Of a stretch of 64,000 bases of DNA, positions 34,388-44,014 are shown one piece after another. The translations under genes and the position numbers were made by a program. Origin of the DNA: JAKVBH01 sp049800955 (GTDB lineage Bacteria; Pseudomonadota; Alphaproteobacteria; Rhodobacterales; Rhodobacteraceae). The stretch's first letter is position 1. The number at the start of each line of letters is the position of its first letter. The notes beneath the pieces are model-generated. The model did no database searches. It was not told where the DNA came from and saw nothing but the letters and a program-made list of their open reading frames with translations. The stretch covers positions 186,001 through 250,000 of the forward strand of contig NZ_JBNAGA010000003.1 in assembly GCF_049800955.1 (NCBI RefSeq), written 5' to 3'.

Positions 34388-35367
34388 GCATGTCGCAACT
34401 GCCCAAGGCGGAATTGCATCTGCATCTCGAGGGCGCGGCCCCGCCAGCGTTCATTCGCGGTCTGGCCAAGGAAAAGAGCATTGATCTGCAAAAGATCTTC
34501 AATGGGGACGGAACCTATGCCTACCGGGATTTCGCGCATTTTCTGACTGTCTATGAGGCGGCCTGCACGGTGTTGCAAACACCCGAGGATTTCTACCGCC
34601 TGACGCAAGCGGTTCTTGAAGAGAGCGCGTCACATGGTGTCGTCTATGCAGAGACTTTCGTATCGCCTGATTTCTGCGGCGGCGGAGATGTTGTGGCGTG
34701 GCGCGAGTATATGGCCGCGATGCAGGAAGCGTCGGAGGCCGCGGATCGGGCCCTTGGCATCACTTTGCGCGGGATCGTGACCTGCATTCGGCATTTCGGA
34801 CCCGAGAAAGCCAAGGCGGCGGCCCTGTGTGCTGCGGAAACGCGGGGCGATTGGCTCGTGGGGTTCGGTATGGCCGGGGATGAGAATACCGGCCAGCCCG
34901 GGGATTATGCCTATAGTTTTGACCTGGCGCGCGAAGCGGAGCTGCAATTGACGGTGCATGCCGGTGAATGGCGCGGCCCGGAGGAGATCAAGGCAGCGCT
35001 GGATGATCTGCGCGTGGCGCGGATCGGGCACGGCGTGCGCGCGATTGAGGATCTGGCCCTCGTGGATCGACTGGCCGAAGACAAGATCACGTTGGAGGTC
35101 TGCCCGATTTCGAACGTGACGCTGGGGGTTTACCCCGCGCTGAGCGCCCATCCGATCGAAAACCTCCGCGCGCGCGAGGTGCCCGTCACCATATCAACCG
35201 ATGATCCCCCCTTCTTCCACACCACGATGACGCGCGAATACGAGGCTCTTGCGCAAACCTTTGGCTGGAATGAAGATGACTTCGCAGAACTCAACCAGAA
35301 TGCCATGCGCGCGGCGTTCTGTGATGATGAAACCCGAGCTCGCGTGCAAAAAAGGTTCTCCCAATGA
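34384..35367 (+). CDS. add: Adenosine deaminase
   Basis: The 327-residue TIM-barrel zinc hydrolase shows KAELHLHLEG (HxH ligands), VHAGEW (His and catalytic Glu region), IGHGVRA and STDDPP (Asp ligand). It converts adenosine to inosine. The ATG at 34384 overlaps the deoB stop in ATGA, which decides the start although the frame is open further upstream. It overlaps upp by four bases. Confidence 0.95.
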   Translation: MSMSQLPKAELHLHLEGAAPPAFIRGLAKEKSIDLQKIFNGDGTYAYRDFAHFLTVYEAACTVLQTPEDFYRLTQAVLEESASHGVVYAETFVSPDFCGGGDVVAWREYMAAMQEASEAADRALGITLRGIVTCIRHFGPEKAKAAALCAAETRGDWLVGFGMAGDENTGQPGDYAYSFDLAREAELQLTVHAGEWRGPEEIKAALDDLRVARIGHGVRAIEDLALVDRLAEDKITLEVCPISNVTLGVYPALSAHPIENLRAREVPVTISTDDPPFFHTTMTREYEALAQTFGWNEDDFAELNQNAMRAAFCDDETRARVQKRFSQ

Positions 35368-35996
35368 TAGATCATCTCACCGTCGTCAGCCATCCTCTTG
35401 TGCAGCATAAACTGACGTTGATGCGCGAAGCGGGCACGTCGACGGCGGTTTTTCGTCAGTTGCTGCGGGAGATCAGCCAGTTTCTGGCCTATGAGATCAC
35501 GCGCGAATTGCCGATGACGACCAAGGAAATCGACACGCCGATGGAGCGCATGAATGCGCCGGTTCTGGCGGGCAAGAAGCTGGCGCTGGTCTCGATTTTG
35601 CGGGCAGGCAATGGTCTGCTCGATGGTGTGCTCGAGCTCATCCCGTCGGCGCGTGTGGGATTCGTTGGATTGTACCGAGACGAGGAAACGCTCAAGCCGG
35701 TGGAGTATTACTGCAAACTGCCGGAGCGGCTGGAAGATCGACTGGTCATTGCCGTCGATCCCATGCTGGCCACGGGCAATTCCTCTGTTGCAGCGATTGA
35801 CCTGATCAAGGCGCGCGGCGCCACGAATATACGCTTTTTGTGCCTGTTGGCGGCACCTGAGGGCGTGGCGCGGATGCGCGAGGCGCATCCGGATGTGCCC
35901 ATCGTGACGGCGGCGCTTGATTCCCACCTGAATGAAAAAGGCTATATCGTTCCGGGCCTTGGCGATGCAGGCGATCGCATGTTTGGCACGAAATAG
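35364..35996 (+). CDS. upp: Uracil phosphoribosyltransferase
   Basis: The 210-residue type I phosphoribosyltransferase has the PRPP loop VDPMLATGNSS and the uracil-binding C-terminus YIVPGLGDAGDRMFGTK. It makes UMP from uracil and PRPP and completes the cdd-deoA-deoB-add-upp salvage operon. Its ATG overlaps the add stop (ATGA). Confidence 0.97.
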   Translation: MIDHLTVVSHPLVQHKLTLMREAGTSTAVFRQLLREISQFLAYEITRELPMTTKEIDTPMERMNAPVLAGKKLALVSILRAGNGLLDGVLELIPSARVGFVGLYRDEETLKPVEYYCKLPERLEDRLVIAVDPMLATGNSSVAAIDLIKARGATNIRFLCLLAAPEGVARMREAHPDVPIVTAALDSHLNEKGYIVPGLGDAGDRMFGTK

Positions 35997-36065
35997 CGCC
36001 TTTCGGGCTTGCCGCGTCGCGGCGCTTCGTGCATCTTGTCTGCTACCATCTGTGGGGGCAGATAC

Positions 36066-37448
36066 ATGAAAAACTATACGATTATGCCGCTTGTTCTGGC
36101 CGTGGCGGGTCTTGTCTGGACAGCTCCGGAGGTGGCGGCGCAGATCGACCGTACGCTCGCGGTGCCCGCTGAAGTGCCGCCTGCGTCGTTCCGGGGCAAT
36201 CAATTCGTCGACAGTCGGGGCTGTGTCTATGTGCGCGCTGGCGTCGACGGGGCGACCCGTTGGGTGCCGCGTGTCTCGCGCAGCCGCGAGGTGGTCTGTG
36301 GTTTCCAGCCGACCGGTGCGACACGCACCGCAGGCGCGGCGCCAGCGCGCAACGCGCCAGAGGTGGTGCAAATCACGCCGCGCGGCACGTCCGCTGCTGC
36401 ACCCGCGCCAGCACCTGCTGCGACGCCCACACCGGCGCCTGCGCCACGCGTTGTGACACCCGCGCCCGCACCGCGCCCGCAAGCGGCGCCAAACCAGCCC
36501 ATCCGAACCGTGGCCAGCACGCCGGCCACGCCGCGCGTCATTCGCCCCGCACCTGTCACACGGCCCGCGCCGGTCGCTGTGCCTACGCCACGCGTTGTGA
36601 CACCGACGCCGGCACCGCGGAGCACCGCCACAGCCAATGCCGGCTGCCCGGGCCTCTCGGGTATGTCCAAGAAATACATGCATTCCGGGCCCAATGTCCG
36701 CTGTGGCCCGCAGGCGCAGCCGCATGTGACCCTCAAAGGCGGCACACAGAAGCTGCGCACGCCTACGGGCCAGGTCAAAACCATTCGCAACCGCGATGTC
36801 GTGGTCTATTCGGGCACCTCCGGCGTCCGCCAGATCACGGGCCAGACCGTGATCGCCCCGCGCAACGCATATGAAGAGCGCCGTCAAGCGGTCACCAAAG
36901 TGCCCAAAGGCTATAAGCTGGCCTGGGAAGATGGACGTCTGAACCCAAAGCGCGGCTATCAGACGCTGGATGGGCGGCGTAAGATGATGCTGGTGTGGAC
37001 CAATACGGTTCCGCGGCAATTGGTCGATCAATACAGCGGCGAAGTGGTCACGCGCTATTTCCCCGATTTGCAATACCCCTACACCTCCCCGCGCCAACAA
37101 GCGGCAGCTGAAGCAAAGGCGAAGGTCTCTGTAAAAGCGCCCAAGGCCAACACGGTCCAAACGATCCGGCCGCGCGCGGTCTCGACCAAATCGGCCCCGA
37201 TCAAAACCCGTGCCAAGCCCGCAACCCATCGGTTCGTCCAGTTGGGCACGTGGAACAAAGGGGAAGAGGCCTCCACCGTGAAACGTCTCCAGCGCGCGGG
37301 CCTGCCGGTTAAAATCGGCAAGTTCAGCCGCAACGGCAAAGAGTATCGCTCTGTTCTGATGGGGCCTTATGCCAAGCAGGATGCGCTGATGGCGGGGCTC
37401 TCCCGGGCCAAGAAGATGGGCTATAGCCGCGCCAAATTGCGCAAGTAA
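36066..37448 (+). CDS. Secreted SPOR-domain protein with Ala/Pro-rich linker
   Basis: The 460-residue protein has a signal peptide (cleavage near VAAQ at about 27), a cysteine-containing N-terminal domain (about 40-85), a low-complexity Ala/Pro/Thr linker (about 105-200), a basic middle part and a C-terminal SPOR domain (about 385-460, RFVQLGTWNKGEEA...GPYAKQDALMAGL). SPOR domains bind denuded septal peptidoglycan, so a periplasmic envelope or division role is likely. The ATG at 36066 is preceded by GGGGGCAG. A strong terminator follows. Confidence 0.85.
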   Translation: MKNYTIMPLVLAVAGLVWTAPEVAAQIDRTLAVPAEVPPASFRGNQFVDSRGCVYVRAGVDGATRWVPRVSRSREVVCGFQPTGATRTAGAAPARNAPEVVQITPRGTSAAAPAPAPAATPTPAPAPRVVTPAPAPRPQAAPNQPIRTVASTPATPRVIRPAPVTRPAPVAVPTPRVVTPTPAPRSTATANAGCPGLSGMSKKYMHSGPNVRCGPQAQPHVTLKGGTQKLRTPTGQVKTIRNRDVVVYSGTSGVRQITGQTVIAPRNAYEERRQAVTKVPKGYKLAWEDGRLNPKRGYQTLDGRRKMMLVWTNTVPRQLVDQYSGEVVTRYFPDLQYPYTSPRQQAAAEAKAKVSVKAPKANTVQTIRPRAVSTKSAPIKTRAKPATHRFVQLGTWNKGEEASTVKRLQRAGLPVKIGKFSRNGKEYRSVLMGPYAKQDALMAGLSRAKKMGYSRAKLRK

Positions 37449-37472
37449 TTCCCCCTCGCCTGTGTGAGGTCA

Positions 37473-37500
37473 GGCCTCGCCCTTTGGGCGGGGCCTTTTT
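37473..37500 (+). terminator. Rho-independent terminator after the SPOR gene
   Basis: A 10-bp stem (GGCCTCGCCC/GGGCGGGGCC, one G-T wobble) is followed by TTTTT. It ends the plus-strand unit and abuts the 3' end of the convergent gene. Confidence 0.88.
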
Positions 37501-38522
37501 CATTCGCAGATCGCTTGCAGGCGCAACCAATCATTGTCGCGGAGCACTTCGGGAACGCTCTGGCCTGACAATTGATCCGCCTCGATGAGCGGCAGGACGC
37601 TCTCGCCCGTTACATCAAGCGCGAAGGCGTAGGGGCGCAAGTGCAGCTGAGCGCTTTGAAATCCGTCCACAAGAGATTGCGTGGGCAGGGGCATTTGCGG
37701 CGCGGTCATCACATGGGCGGCAAAGGCCTCCAGCGCGTCCTGCGGGACCTGACCTGTTGTCAGAAGGCGCGCGCTGGCCCAGAAGCCCGCGTGATCGAGC
37801 AGGCGGCCCAGCGGGTCAACGGCCCGCGCCCGCAAGTCCTCGGCAAGCGCGAAGCCAGCGGCGGCTTCGGGCTCGGGGCTCAATTCGATCAGGTCGCGGT
37901 TCAGAAGGATGAAGCCACCGGGCAGATGCGCCGCCCGTGCAGGCCCGCCGCGCAGCACAATGAGATCGCCCGCGCGGCTCTCGCCCAACACACGGCGCGC
38001 CAGCATGCGCAGCGCGGGCGCAGAGGCCCCGGCGCGGCAGGGTGGTCCCGAGAGTGTGGTGATCTCGTCCAGAAGCGCCAGCCCGATGGCATCTCGCTTC
38101 ACTTCCGGTACGACGCGCAATGTATGATCGCGCAATGCGCCGGGCAGCCAGAAGAACGCCAGAGCGGCAGCCCCGCCAAGGATCGACGCGGAGAGCAACC
38201 AGCGCAACCGCCCTTGCCGTGGCCGTGCGCGCGAGATCGCGCGGCGCAGCTTTTCGATGGCGTCCACCATATCCTTGGCATCGGGGCCCAGTTCCAGAAG
38301 CTCGTCGGGATCGCCATCGGGATGATAGATCGCGGGCATATGGCCGGGGTTGAGCCGCTCGACAGCTGCGAGAGACCAATGGGTCAGCGCCTGATCGGAC
38401 ATGTCTTTGAGCATCAACGTGGCATCGCCAAGCGAGACCACGACCTCGCGCCGCTGCGCCTCTGCCGAGGCGCGCCAAAGGCCTGTGGCCTCCAACCGCT
38501 CATAATCCTTTAACGCTGTCAT
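37500..38522 (-). CDS. Membrane-anchored protein of unknown function
   Basis: The 340-residue protein has a cytoplasmic N-terminal part, one clear membrane helix (about 108-128, WLLSASILGGAAALAFFWLP) and a periplasmic C-terminal domain. The C-terminal part (LPGGFILLNRDLIE...AAGFALAEDL) resembles the core of M48-type peptidases, but the HExxH zinc motif is absent, so it may be an inactive relative. ATG at 38522 is preferred over the TTG 13 codons upstream; neither has a strong ribosome site. Confidence 0.72.
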   Translation of the reverse strand: MTALKDYERLEATGLWRASAEAQRREVVVSLGDATLMLKDMSDQALTHWSLAAVERLNPGHMPAIYHPDGDPDELLELGPDAKDMVDAIEKLRRAISRARPRQGRLRWLLSASILGGAAALAFFWLPGALRDHTLRVVPEVKRDAIGLALLDEITTLSGPPCRAGASAPALRMLARRVLGESRAGDLIVLRGGPARAAHLPGGFILLNRDLIELSPEPEAAAGFALAEDLRARAVDPLGRLLDHAGFWASARLLTTGQVPQDALEAFAAHVMTAPQMPLPTQSLVDGFQSAQLHLRPYAFALDVTGESVLPLIEADQLSGQSVPEVLRDNDWLRLQAICE

Positions 38523-38646
38523 CTGCGCGTGTCGCCGGGCCTGCTCTGCCTCATTTGGCAAAACGTATCACGAGGCGGGGCGGGGGGTCCAGAACTCTGC
38601 CTGAAGGCGAGTGCGGGCTCTGCGCGTGATGGCTGGGTTGCGCGGC

Positions 38647-38805
38647 TCAAGGCTTGGGCTTGTCGTCCCAATCGTCCGTGAGGATGCGCTGCGCGTTGCC
38701 ATCGGGGTCGTCATATTGCTTTGCGCGGACGGTAAAGACAAAAGCGGCCAGCCCCAGCAACCCCAGAAAAAGCGCAATCGGGATCAGATAGACAAGGACA
38801 TTCAT
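38647..38805 (-). CDS. ccoS: cbb3 oxidase assembly protein CcoS
   Basis: This 52-residue protein has one N-terminal membrane helix (MNVLVYLIPIALFLGLLG) and the CcoS signature QYDDPDGNAQRILTDDW. CcoS is needed to insert haem and copper into cbb3-type oxidase. It follows ccoI by 13 bases and ends the ccoGHIS unit. Confidence 0.95.
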   Translation of the reverse strand: MNVLVYLIPIALFLGLLGLAAFVFTVRAKQYDDPDGNAQRILTDDWDDKPKP

Positions 38806-38818
38806 GCCAACCGTCTCC

Positions 38819-41002
38819 TCATTTCAACCGCAGCGCATTGAGCGATACGGTAATCGAAGACGACGACATGGCCAAGGCCGCAATCAGCGGCGAGCAGAGG
38901 CCGGCGATGGCCAAGGGGACGGCGAGAATGTTGTAGATTGTCGCGATGCGGAAATTCTCCCGGATGCGACGCGTGGCTTTGCGCGACGTCACCAGAGCGT
39001 CGGGCAGGGAGCCCATGTCTTGACCCAGCAGGACGATGTCGGAGGCGACGCGCGCCGCGTCCAGCGCGGAGGCCGGAGAGATTGAAACATCGGCGGCGGC
39101 AAGGGCGGCGGTATCGTTGAGGCCGTCTCCCACCATCAGCACATGCGCGCCCTCTTTGCGCAGCGCGTCAATCCGGGCGGCTTTGTCTTCGGGGCGCGCC
39201 TCGGCGATCCAATGGTCCACCCCCAGCCGCGCAGCCATGGCCTCAACCGGCGCCGTGGCGTCTCCGGACATCACGATCACGGTGTGACCAGCCGCTTTGA
39301 GATCGGCGACAGCCGTTTCAACGCCGGGCCTCAAAGCATCGAGAAATCCGAAGCGCACGGGCGCCTGGCCGGGCAGCGCCAGCCAGGCTGAGGTTTGCAG
39401 GCTCGTGCCGTCAGCGCCGACCCATTCGGCGCGGCCCAGTCGCACGCGCGCGCCATCCAGCTTGGCTTGCGTCCCAAATCCTGGCACTTCCGTGACCTCG
39501 GCCACATGTGCAGGGATCAGGCCGCGGGCCTCGCCTGCGCGCACAATGGCCTGGCTCAGCGGATGCGCCGAGGCATGGGCCAGCGCCATGGCTATGCGCA
39601 GCGTGTCATCATCAAAGCTCTCGGGATGGGCGAGCTGGGGCGTGCCTTCAGTCAGGGTGCCGGTTTTGTCGAAAACAACCGTGTCCACCTCTGCGAGACG
39701 CTCCAGCGCGGTCTCGTGTTTGATGAGAAGACCTTTCTTGAAAAGCCGGCCCGAGGCTGCGGTCGTCACGGCAGGGACCGCGAGACCAAGGGCGCAGGGA
39801 CAGGTGATGATCAGAACAGCCGCCGCGATATTGAGAGCGATGCGCAGATCTCCGGCGTAGAGATACCAGCCCACGAAGGCCAGGGCAGACAGGATGTGCA
39901 CGCCCGGCGCGTAGAGTTTCGCGGCTTTGTCGGCCAGCGAGGTGTAGCGCGAGCGGCCCGATTCCGCGATGGCCACCAGATCGGCCAGACGGTGCAGCGA
40001 GCTATCCTGCCCAACGGCTTCGGCGCGCAGGGTGAGCGGGCCTGTCAGGTTCACTTCGCCTGCCGAGACGGCCATGCCGGGGGCGGCATAGACGGGCAGC
40101 GTCTCACCTGTGAGCATGGAGCGATCCAGCTCGGAAGTTCCTTCCGTGATCGTGCCGTCGACGGGTGCGCGGGCACCGGGGCGCAGCAAGACCAGATCGC
40201 CAACCACGACCTCTGCCAGAGGCACAACCTCTTCGATCCCGTTGCGCAGAACAACCGCACGCGGGACTTCGAGGGCGGCCAGCTCTTCAGCGGCGGAGCG
40301 CGCAATGGCGCGGGTCCGGTGATCAAGATAGCGTCCTGCGAGCAGGAACATCGTCAGCGTAACGGCTGCGTCGAAATAGGCGTGATGGCCTGACAGCATC
40401 GTTTCCCAAAGCGACGTCCCCAGCGCCAGCGCAATGGCCAGCGAAATGGGCACATCCATATTGAGCCGCCCCGCGCTCAAGGCAGACCAGGCATTGACGA
40501 AGAATGGCTTGCCCGCAAAGCCAATGGCAGGGAAGGCGATGGCGGCGGAAATCCAGTGGAACATGTCGCGCGTGGCGCCTTCTGCGCCGGACCAAACGGC
40601 CACGGAGAGCAACATGATGTTCATCGAGGCAAAGAAGGCCACCGCCAGCCGCATCAACAGATCGCGGCCTGCGCGGTCCGTCTCGGTTGCGCGGATCTGG
40701 GCGGGATCGAGTTCGTGGGCCTCAAAACCGGCGCGCTCCAAGACGTCGATCAGGTCCTCTGCCGTGACGCCCTCAGCCTCGACGGCCACGCGCTTGAGCG
40801 TGAGGTTGACCCGTGCGCTCTCGACGTCCGGTACATCGCCCAGAACACGCTCGACTTGTGCAATACAGGCCGCACAATGGATCGTGGGCAGCGACAGCAT
40901 CAGCCGTGTCTCTTCCAGCGGCGCCACGGTGATCTGTTCAGCCGGGGCCGCCAGGCAGCCCGGACAGGCCGCGGCAGAAGGCGGGCGGAGCGTCGCGGTC
41001 AC
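38819..41002 (-). CDS. ccoI: Copper-transporting P1B-type ATPase for cbb3 assembly
   Basis: The 727-residue pump has an N-terminal HMA domain with IHCAACIAQVE, eight predicted helices, the membrane copper motif TCPCALGLAVP, the phosphorylation site DKTGTLTEG and the hinge GDGLNDTAAL. An extra cysteine pair (CPGCLA) lies near the N-terminus. CcoI-type ATPases export copper towards the periplasm for delivery to the CuB site. It follows ccoH by four bases and precedes ccoS. Confidence 0.95.
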   Translation of the reverse strand: MTATLRPPSAAACPGCLAAPAEQITVAPLEETRLMLSLPTIHCAACIAQVERVLGDVPDVESARVNLTLKRVAVEAEGVTAEDLIDVLERAGFEAHELDPAQIRATETDRAGRDLLMRLAVAFFASMNIMLLSVAVWSGAEGATRDMFHWISAAIAFPAIGFAGKPFFVNAWSALSAGRLNMDVPISLAIALALGTSLWETMLSGHHAYFDAAVTLTMFLLAGRYLDHRTRAIARSAAEELAALEVPRAVVLRNGIEEVVPLAEVVVGDLVLLRPGARAPVDGTITEGTSELDRSMLTGETLPVYAAPGMAVSAGEVNLTGPLTLRAEAVGQDSSLHRLADLVAIAESGRSRYTSLADKAAKLYAPGVHILSALAFVGWYLYAGDLRIALNIAAAVLIITCPCALGLAVPAVTTAASGRLFKKGLLIKHETALERLAEVDTVVFDKTGTLTEGTPQLAHPESFDDDTLRIAMALAHASAHPLSQAIVRAGEARGLIPAHVAEVTEVPGFGTQAKLDGARVRLGRAEWVGADGTSLQTSAWLALPGQAPVRFGFLDALRPGVETAVADLKAAGHTVIVMSGDATAPVEAMAARLGVDHWIAEARPEDKAARIDALRKEGAHVLMVGDGLNDTAALAAADVSISPASALDAARVASDIVLLGQDMGSLPDALVTSRKATRRIRENFRIATIYNILAVPLAIAGLCSPLIAALAMSSSSITVSLNALRLK

Positions 41003-41006
41003 GTCA

Positions 41007-41468
41007 CTAGCCTTTTACAAAGAGCTCAATGCGCTGCTCGAAAGGCGTGCCATCGGCGGCATAGGCGCGCATGCGCAGGTTCCAATAGCCGGGCGCAAGC
41101 TTGGCGGGCGCTTCATAGCGATGGCCATTGAACGTGAAGATCGGTGATTGATCATCTTTCACATGGGTGGCCCGGCCCAGCGTCGCGTAGAGGCGATTAA
41201 CCTCAACAGGCGCGCCGCGCGCGTCCTTGATCTCAAGGCTCACGCCACCGTTCATCGTTTGGGCATAGACATTCCAGCCAAGCGCTTCCTGCTGTTCGCG
41301 GCGCGCGTCAAAGGTTTGCGAGGCCACATAGGAATTCTTGACTTCGATGCCCGGGAAGGTCGAGACCGCTGAATAGGCAAGCATCAGGTTCACGGTGATG
41401 ATGGTGCCGAAGAAGGCGCCGAAGATGGCCGCGACGTGCCAGCCGGTCAGTGTGCGTGGTTCGTTCAT
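41007..41468 (-). CDS. ccoH: FixH/CcoH cbb3 assembly protein
   Basis: The 153-residue protein has one N-terminal membrane helix (about 9-33) and a periplasmic domain with the FixH pattern (FDARREQQEALGW, then the ending RMRAYAADGTPFEQRIELFV). It stabilises assembly intermediates of the oxidase. The ATG overlaps the ccoG stop by four bases. Confidence 0.94.
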   Translation of the reverse strand: MNEPRTLTGWHVAAIFGAFFGTIITVNLMLAYSAVSTFPGIEVKNSYVASQTFDARREQQEALGWNVYAQTMNGGVSLEIKDARGAPVEVNRLYATLGRATHVKDDQSPIFTFNGHRYEAPAKLAPGYWNLRMRAYAADGTPFEQRIELFVKG

Positions 41469-42898
41469 TGTCCTCTCCCGAAAAAGACTGTGTCGTTATG
41501 GGCGCGTTCCCCGTTCGAAATGTCTTCGATCCAGAACCGGAACTCGCTGCGTTCATCCTGCGCGGGCGCTGAGCCGCCGGGCGCAATCACGTAGACGCGC
41601 TGCAAAATCTGATCATTCGCGGGCACATCGACGCTGTCGTAGACCGTGCCCTCCAGATCGACGCGCAGCGCGCCATCGCCTTTGACCGAAATGCGGAAGG
41701 GCCGGTCATCGCCATGTTTGTTGCGCAGGCGAATGTCATAGGTGTTGCGGATGGAGCCATCCGAGAGTGTCACGAATTGCGGATTGCGCACAGGGCTGAC
41801 CGTCAGCTCGATTTCCGGACGGATAAAGAGCGCGAAAAGCAAGGCCACGCCCACAAAGGCCCAAAGCCCGGTGTAGAGCAGGGTGCGCGGGCGCAGCACG
41901 TGTTTCCACGCAGCGCGCGGCGGCTTGCCCGCGCGCTCCGCCGGCTCATCGGACAGTGCCAGATAGTCGATCAAACCGCGCGGCTTGCCGATCTTGGCCA
42001 TGATGTCATCGCAGGCGTCGATGCAGAGCGCGCAGGTGATGCACTCCATCTGCTGGCCATCGCGGATGTCGATCCCCACGGGGCAGACGTTCACGCAGGC
42101 CATGCAATCGATGCAATCGCCCTGCGGCTCACCGGCCTTGACCGCGTCGGAATGCTTGCGCGGCTCGCCCCGCCACTCGCGATAGCCCACGGTGAGCGAA
42201 TCCTCATCCAGCATCGCGGCCTGAATGCGCGGCCAGGGGCAGGCGTAGATACAGATCTGCTCGCGCGCAAAACCGCCAAAGAAGAAGGTTGTTGCCGTCA
42301 GAATGCCAACGGTGGTGTAGGCGATGGGATGGGCCTGAAGCGTGAAGAAATCCCGGATCAGCGTCGGAGCGTCGGCGAAATAGATGATCCAAGCCCCGCC
42401 TGTGGCGAAGGCAATAATGAACCAGATCGTCCACTTGGTCAGCCGCAGGCGCAGTTTGCGCAGGTCCATCTTCTTTTGGCGATGCAGGCGCAGGCGCGCA
42501 TTGCGGTCGCCCTCGATCCAGCGCTCCACCGCGATGAAGAGGTCTGTCCAGACCGTCTGCGGACAGGCGTAGCCGCACCAGACCCGGCCCGCGGCCGAGG
42601 TGAACAGAAACAGACCCAAGCCCGCCATGATCAAGAGACCGGCCACGAAATAAAACTCATGCGGCCAGATCTCGATCCAGAAGAAGTAAAAGCGGCGGTT
42701 GGCCATATCGATCAAGACAGCCTGATCGGGCAGGGCGGGCCCCCGGTCCCAGCGGATGAAGGGCACGAGATAGTAAATCCCCAGCGTGACGATCATGATG
42801 ACCCACTTGAGATTGCGGAACTTGCCGGAAACGCGTTTGGGGAAGACCGGCTCGCGCGCGGCGTAAAGGGAGGTGTTTTCGCTGTCTTGATGGCTCAC
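41465..42898 (-). CDS. ccoG: cbb3 accessory 4Fe-4S protein CcoG (RdxA/FixG)
   Basis: The 477-residue membrane protein has five or so helices, a polyferredoxin part with CIDCMACVNVCPVGIDIR and CITCALCIDACD, and a C-terminal Ig-like domain (about 360-477). CcoG reduces copper for cbb3 assembly. It is first in the ccoG-H-I-S unit. In most relatives it follows ccoP directly; here it is separated from it by about 2.4 kb and has its own FNR-type box. Confidence 0.96.
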   Translation of the reverse strand: MSHQDSENTSLYAAREPVFPKRVSGKFRNLKWVIMIVTLGIYYLVPFIRWDRGPALPDQAVLIDMANRRFYFFWIEIWPHEFYFVAGLLIMAGLGLFLFTSAAGRVWCGYACPQTVWTDLFIAVERWIEGDRNARLRLHRQKKMDLRKLRLRLTKWTIWFIIAFATGGAWIIYFADAPTLIRDFFTLQAHPIAYTTVGILTATTFFFGGFAREQICIYACPWPRIQAAMLDEDSLTVGYREWRGEPRKHSDAVKAGEPQGDCIDCMACVNVCPVGIDIRDGQQMECITCALCIDACDDIMAKIGKPRGLIDYLALSDEPAERAGKPPRAAWKHVLRPRTLLYTGLWAFVGVALLFALFIRPEIELTVSPVRNPQFVTLSDGSIRNTYDIRLRNKHGDDRPFRISVKGDGALRVDLEGTVYDSVDVPANDQILQRVYVIAPGGSAPAQDERSEFRFWIEDISNGERAHNDTVFFGRGQ

Positions 42899-42969
42899 GG
42901 GCGGGACCGACTCATTGGCTAAAGAGGTTTTTCTGACGCCTGTTTTCCCCTGTGCGCCCCTGCCGCACC

Positions 42970-42983
42970 TTGATGCATGTCAA
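42970..42983. promoter_or_regulatory. FNR/FixK-type box upstream of ccoG
   Basis: TTGATGCATGTCAA matches TTGAT-N4-ATCAA at nine of ten positions and lies 72 bp before the ccoG start. It would let FnrL activate ccoGHIS under low oxygen independently of ccoN. Confidence 0.8.
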
Positions 42984-43060
42984 ATTCTGCATCTCGGATG
43001 TTGGTTTTTTGTGATCAGGCGTCTCTTGCCAGCCGGAAGCGTCGTGGTATCTTTTTGCCC

Positions 43061-44014
43061 ATGATGAAAAAAACCCGGTTTCCCGCCCGCCTTTTGTCCT
43101 GTCTGTCTGCGTTCTGTATGGCCACGACGGCTGTCGCCTGTGAGCTGCCCGCGTTTGAGCGTGTGGGAGGTCCGGTCTTCCGTGATCAGATTCCGTCGGA
43201 GAATTATCAAGCGGCGGCGGATGCCCATATCTTTGCGCGTCCGGGCGGCGGCTATGCGATGATCTACAGCGGTGATGACAGCGGCCATTCCTCGATCAAG
43301 ATGGCGGTCAGCGATGATCGGGTAAACTGGCGGCCTGCGGGCACCATGGTGGGGCCCTCGGCGGGTCACCGTGCGCCCATCGAGAAGGAAACCTCATTTT
43401 ATTTCCGCACAGCCTCGGGTGAGCATCAGATCTATTTCATCGGCTATGCTGATGGAAACACGTATGAATCCGAGATCTATATGGCGACATCCGGTAGCTA
43501 CAACGGGCCTTACACCGTGCGGCCCGAGCCCATCGTGCGCCTAGGTCGGATGGACGGCAAACCGGTCAAGGTGATCACCTCGCCCTCGATTGTGGAGCAC
43601 AATGGCGTTTTGCACATGGCGTTTCTGGGCTGGAACGGGTTCCATAATGTCTCGGCGGTCTGGACCTTCGGGACGACCTCGCCAGACAATGGGCGCAGCT
43701 GGGAAAACCTGCGCGAAGTGAATGTGCCGATTGGCATGGAGGGACAGATCACGCGCACGCCGCAGGGCCAGTATGTGGCCGTGGCCACCCGCGAGCATCG
43801 CGGCAAGGAGGCGATTTTTGCAGGCTGTGCCAACCACCCCTTTGGCCCCTACCAGACCCTGCGCCAACCGATCCTCGCGCAGGCAGGCCCGCCCCATGAG
43901 ACCGATGAGATCATTGCGCCGCAGCTCTTTTACCCGCCTGGCGCCTCACGGCCCGAGCTTTTCTATACTGGTGCGCAATATGACACCGGCTGGTGGATCA
44001 TGAAGGCGCGTTGA
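43061..44014 (+). CDS. Secreted five-bladed beta-propeller protein, glycosidase-like
   Basis: The 317-residue protein has a signal peptide (cleavage near TTAVA at about 25) followed by repeated beta-propeller-like blades (AHIFARPGGGYAMIYSG, SPSIVEHNGVLHMAF, APQLFYPPGASRPELFY) resembling GH43/GH32-type folds. Catalytic carboxylates cannot be assigned with confidence. The ATG at 43061 is chosen because the longer frame overlaps the FNR box. It is divergent from ccoG and convergent with a LysR gene, overlapping it by 17 bases. It belongs to the segment that separates the two cco units. Confidence 0.75.
   Translation: MMKKTRFPARLLSCLSAFCMATTAVACELPAFERVGGPVFRDQIPSENYQAAADAHIFARPGGGYAMIYSGDDSGHSSIKMAVSDDRVNWRPAGTMVGPSAGHRAPIEKETSFYFRTASGEHQIYFIGYADGNTYESEIYMATSGSYNGPYTVRPEPIVRLGRMDGKPVKVITSPSIVEHNGVLHMAFLGWNGFHNVSAVWTFGTTSPDNGRSWENLREVNVPIGMEGQITRTPQGQYVAVATREHRGKEAIFAGCANHPFGPYQTLRQPILAQAGPPHETDEIIAPQLFYPPGASRPELFYTGAQYDTGWWIMKAR

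Noticed and set aside
35130..37229. Open frame of 699 codons on the minus strand across add, upp and the SPOR gene
   Set aside because: It spans three real genes on the other strand and contains Arg/Cys-rich low-complexity sequence mirrored from the Ala/Pro linker; no domain recognised.
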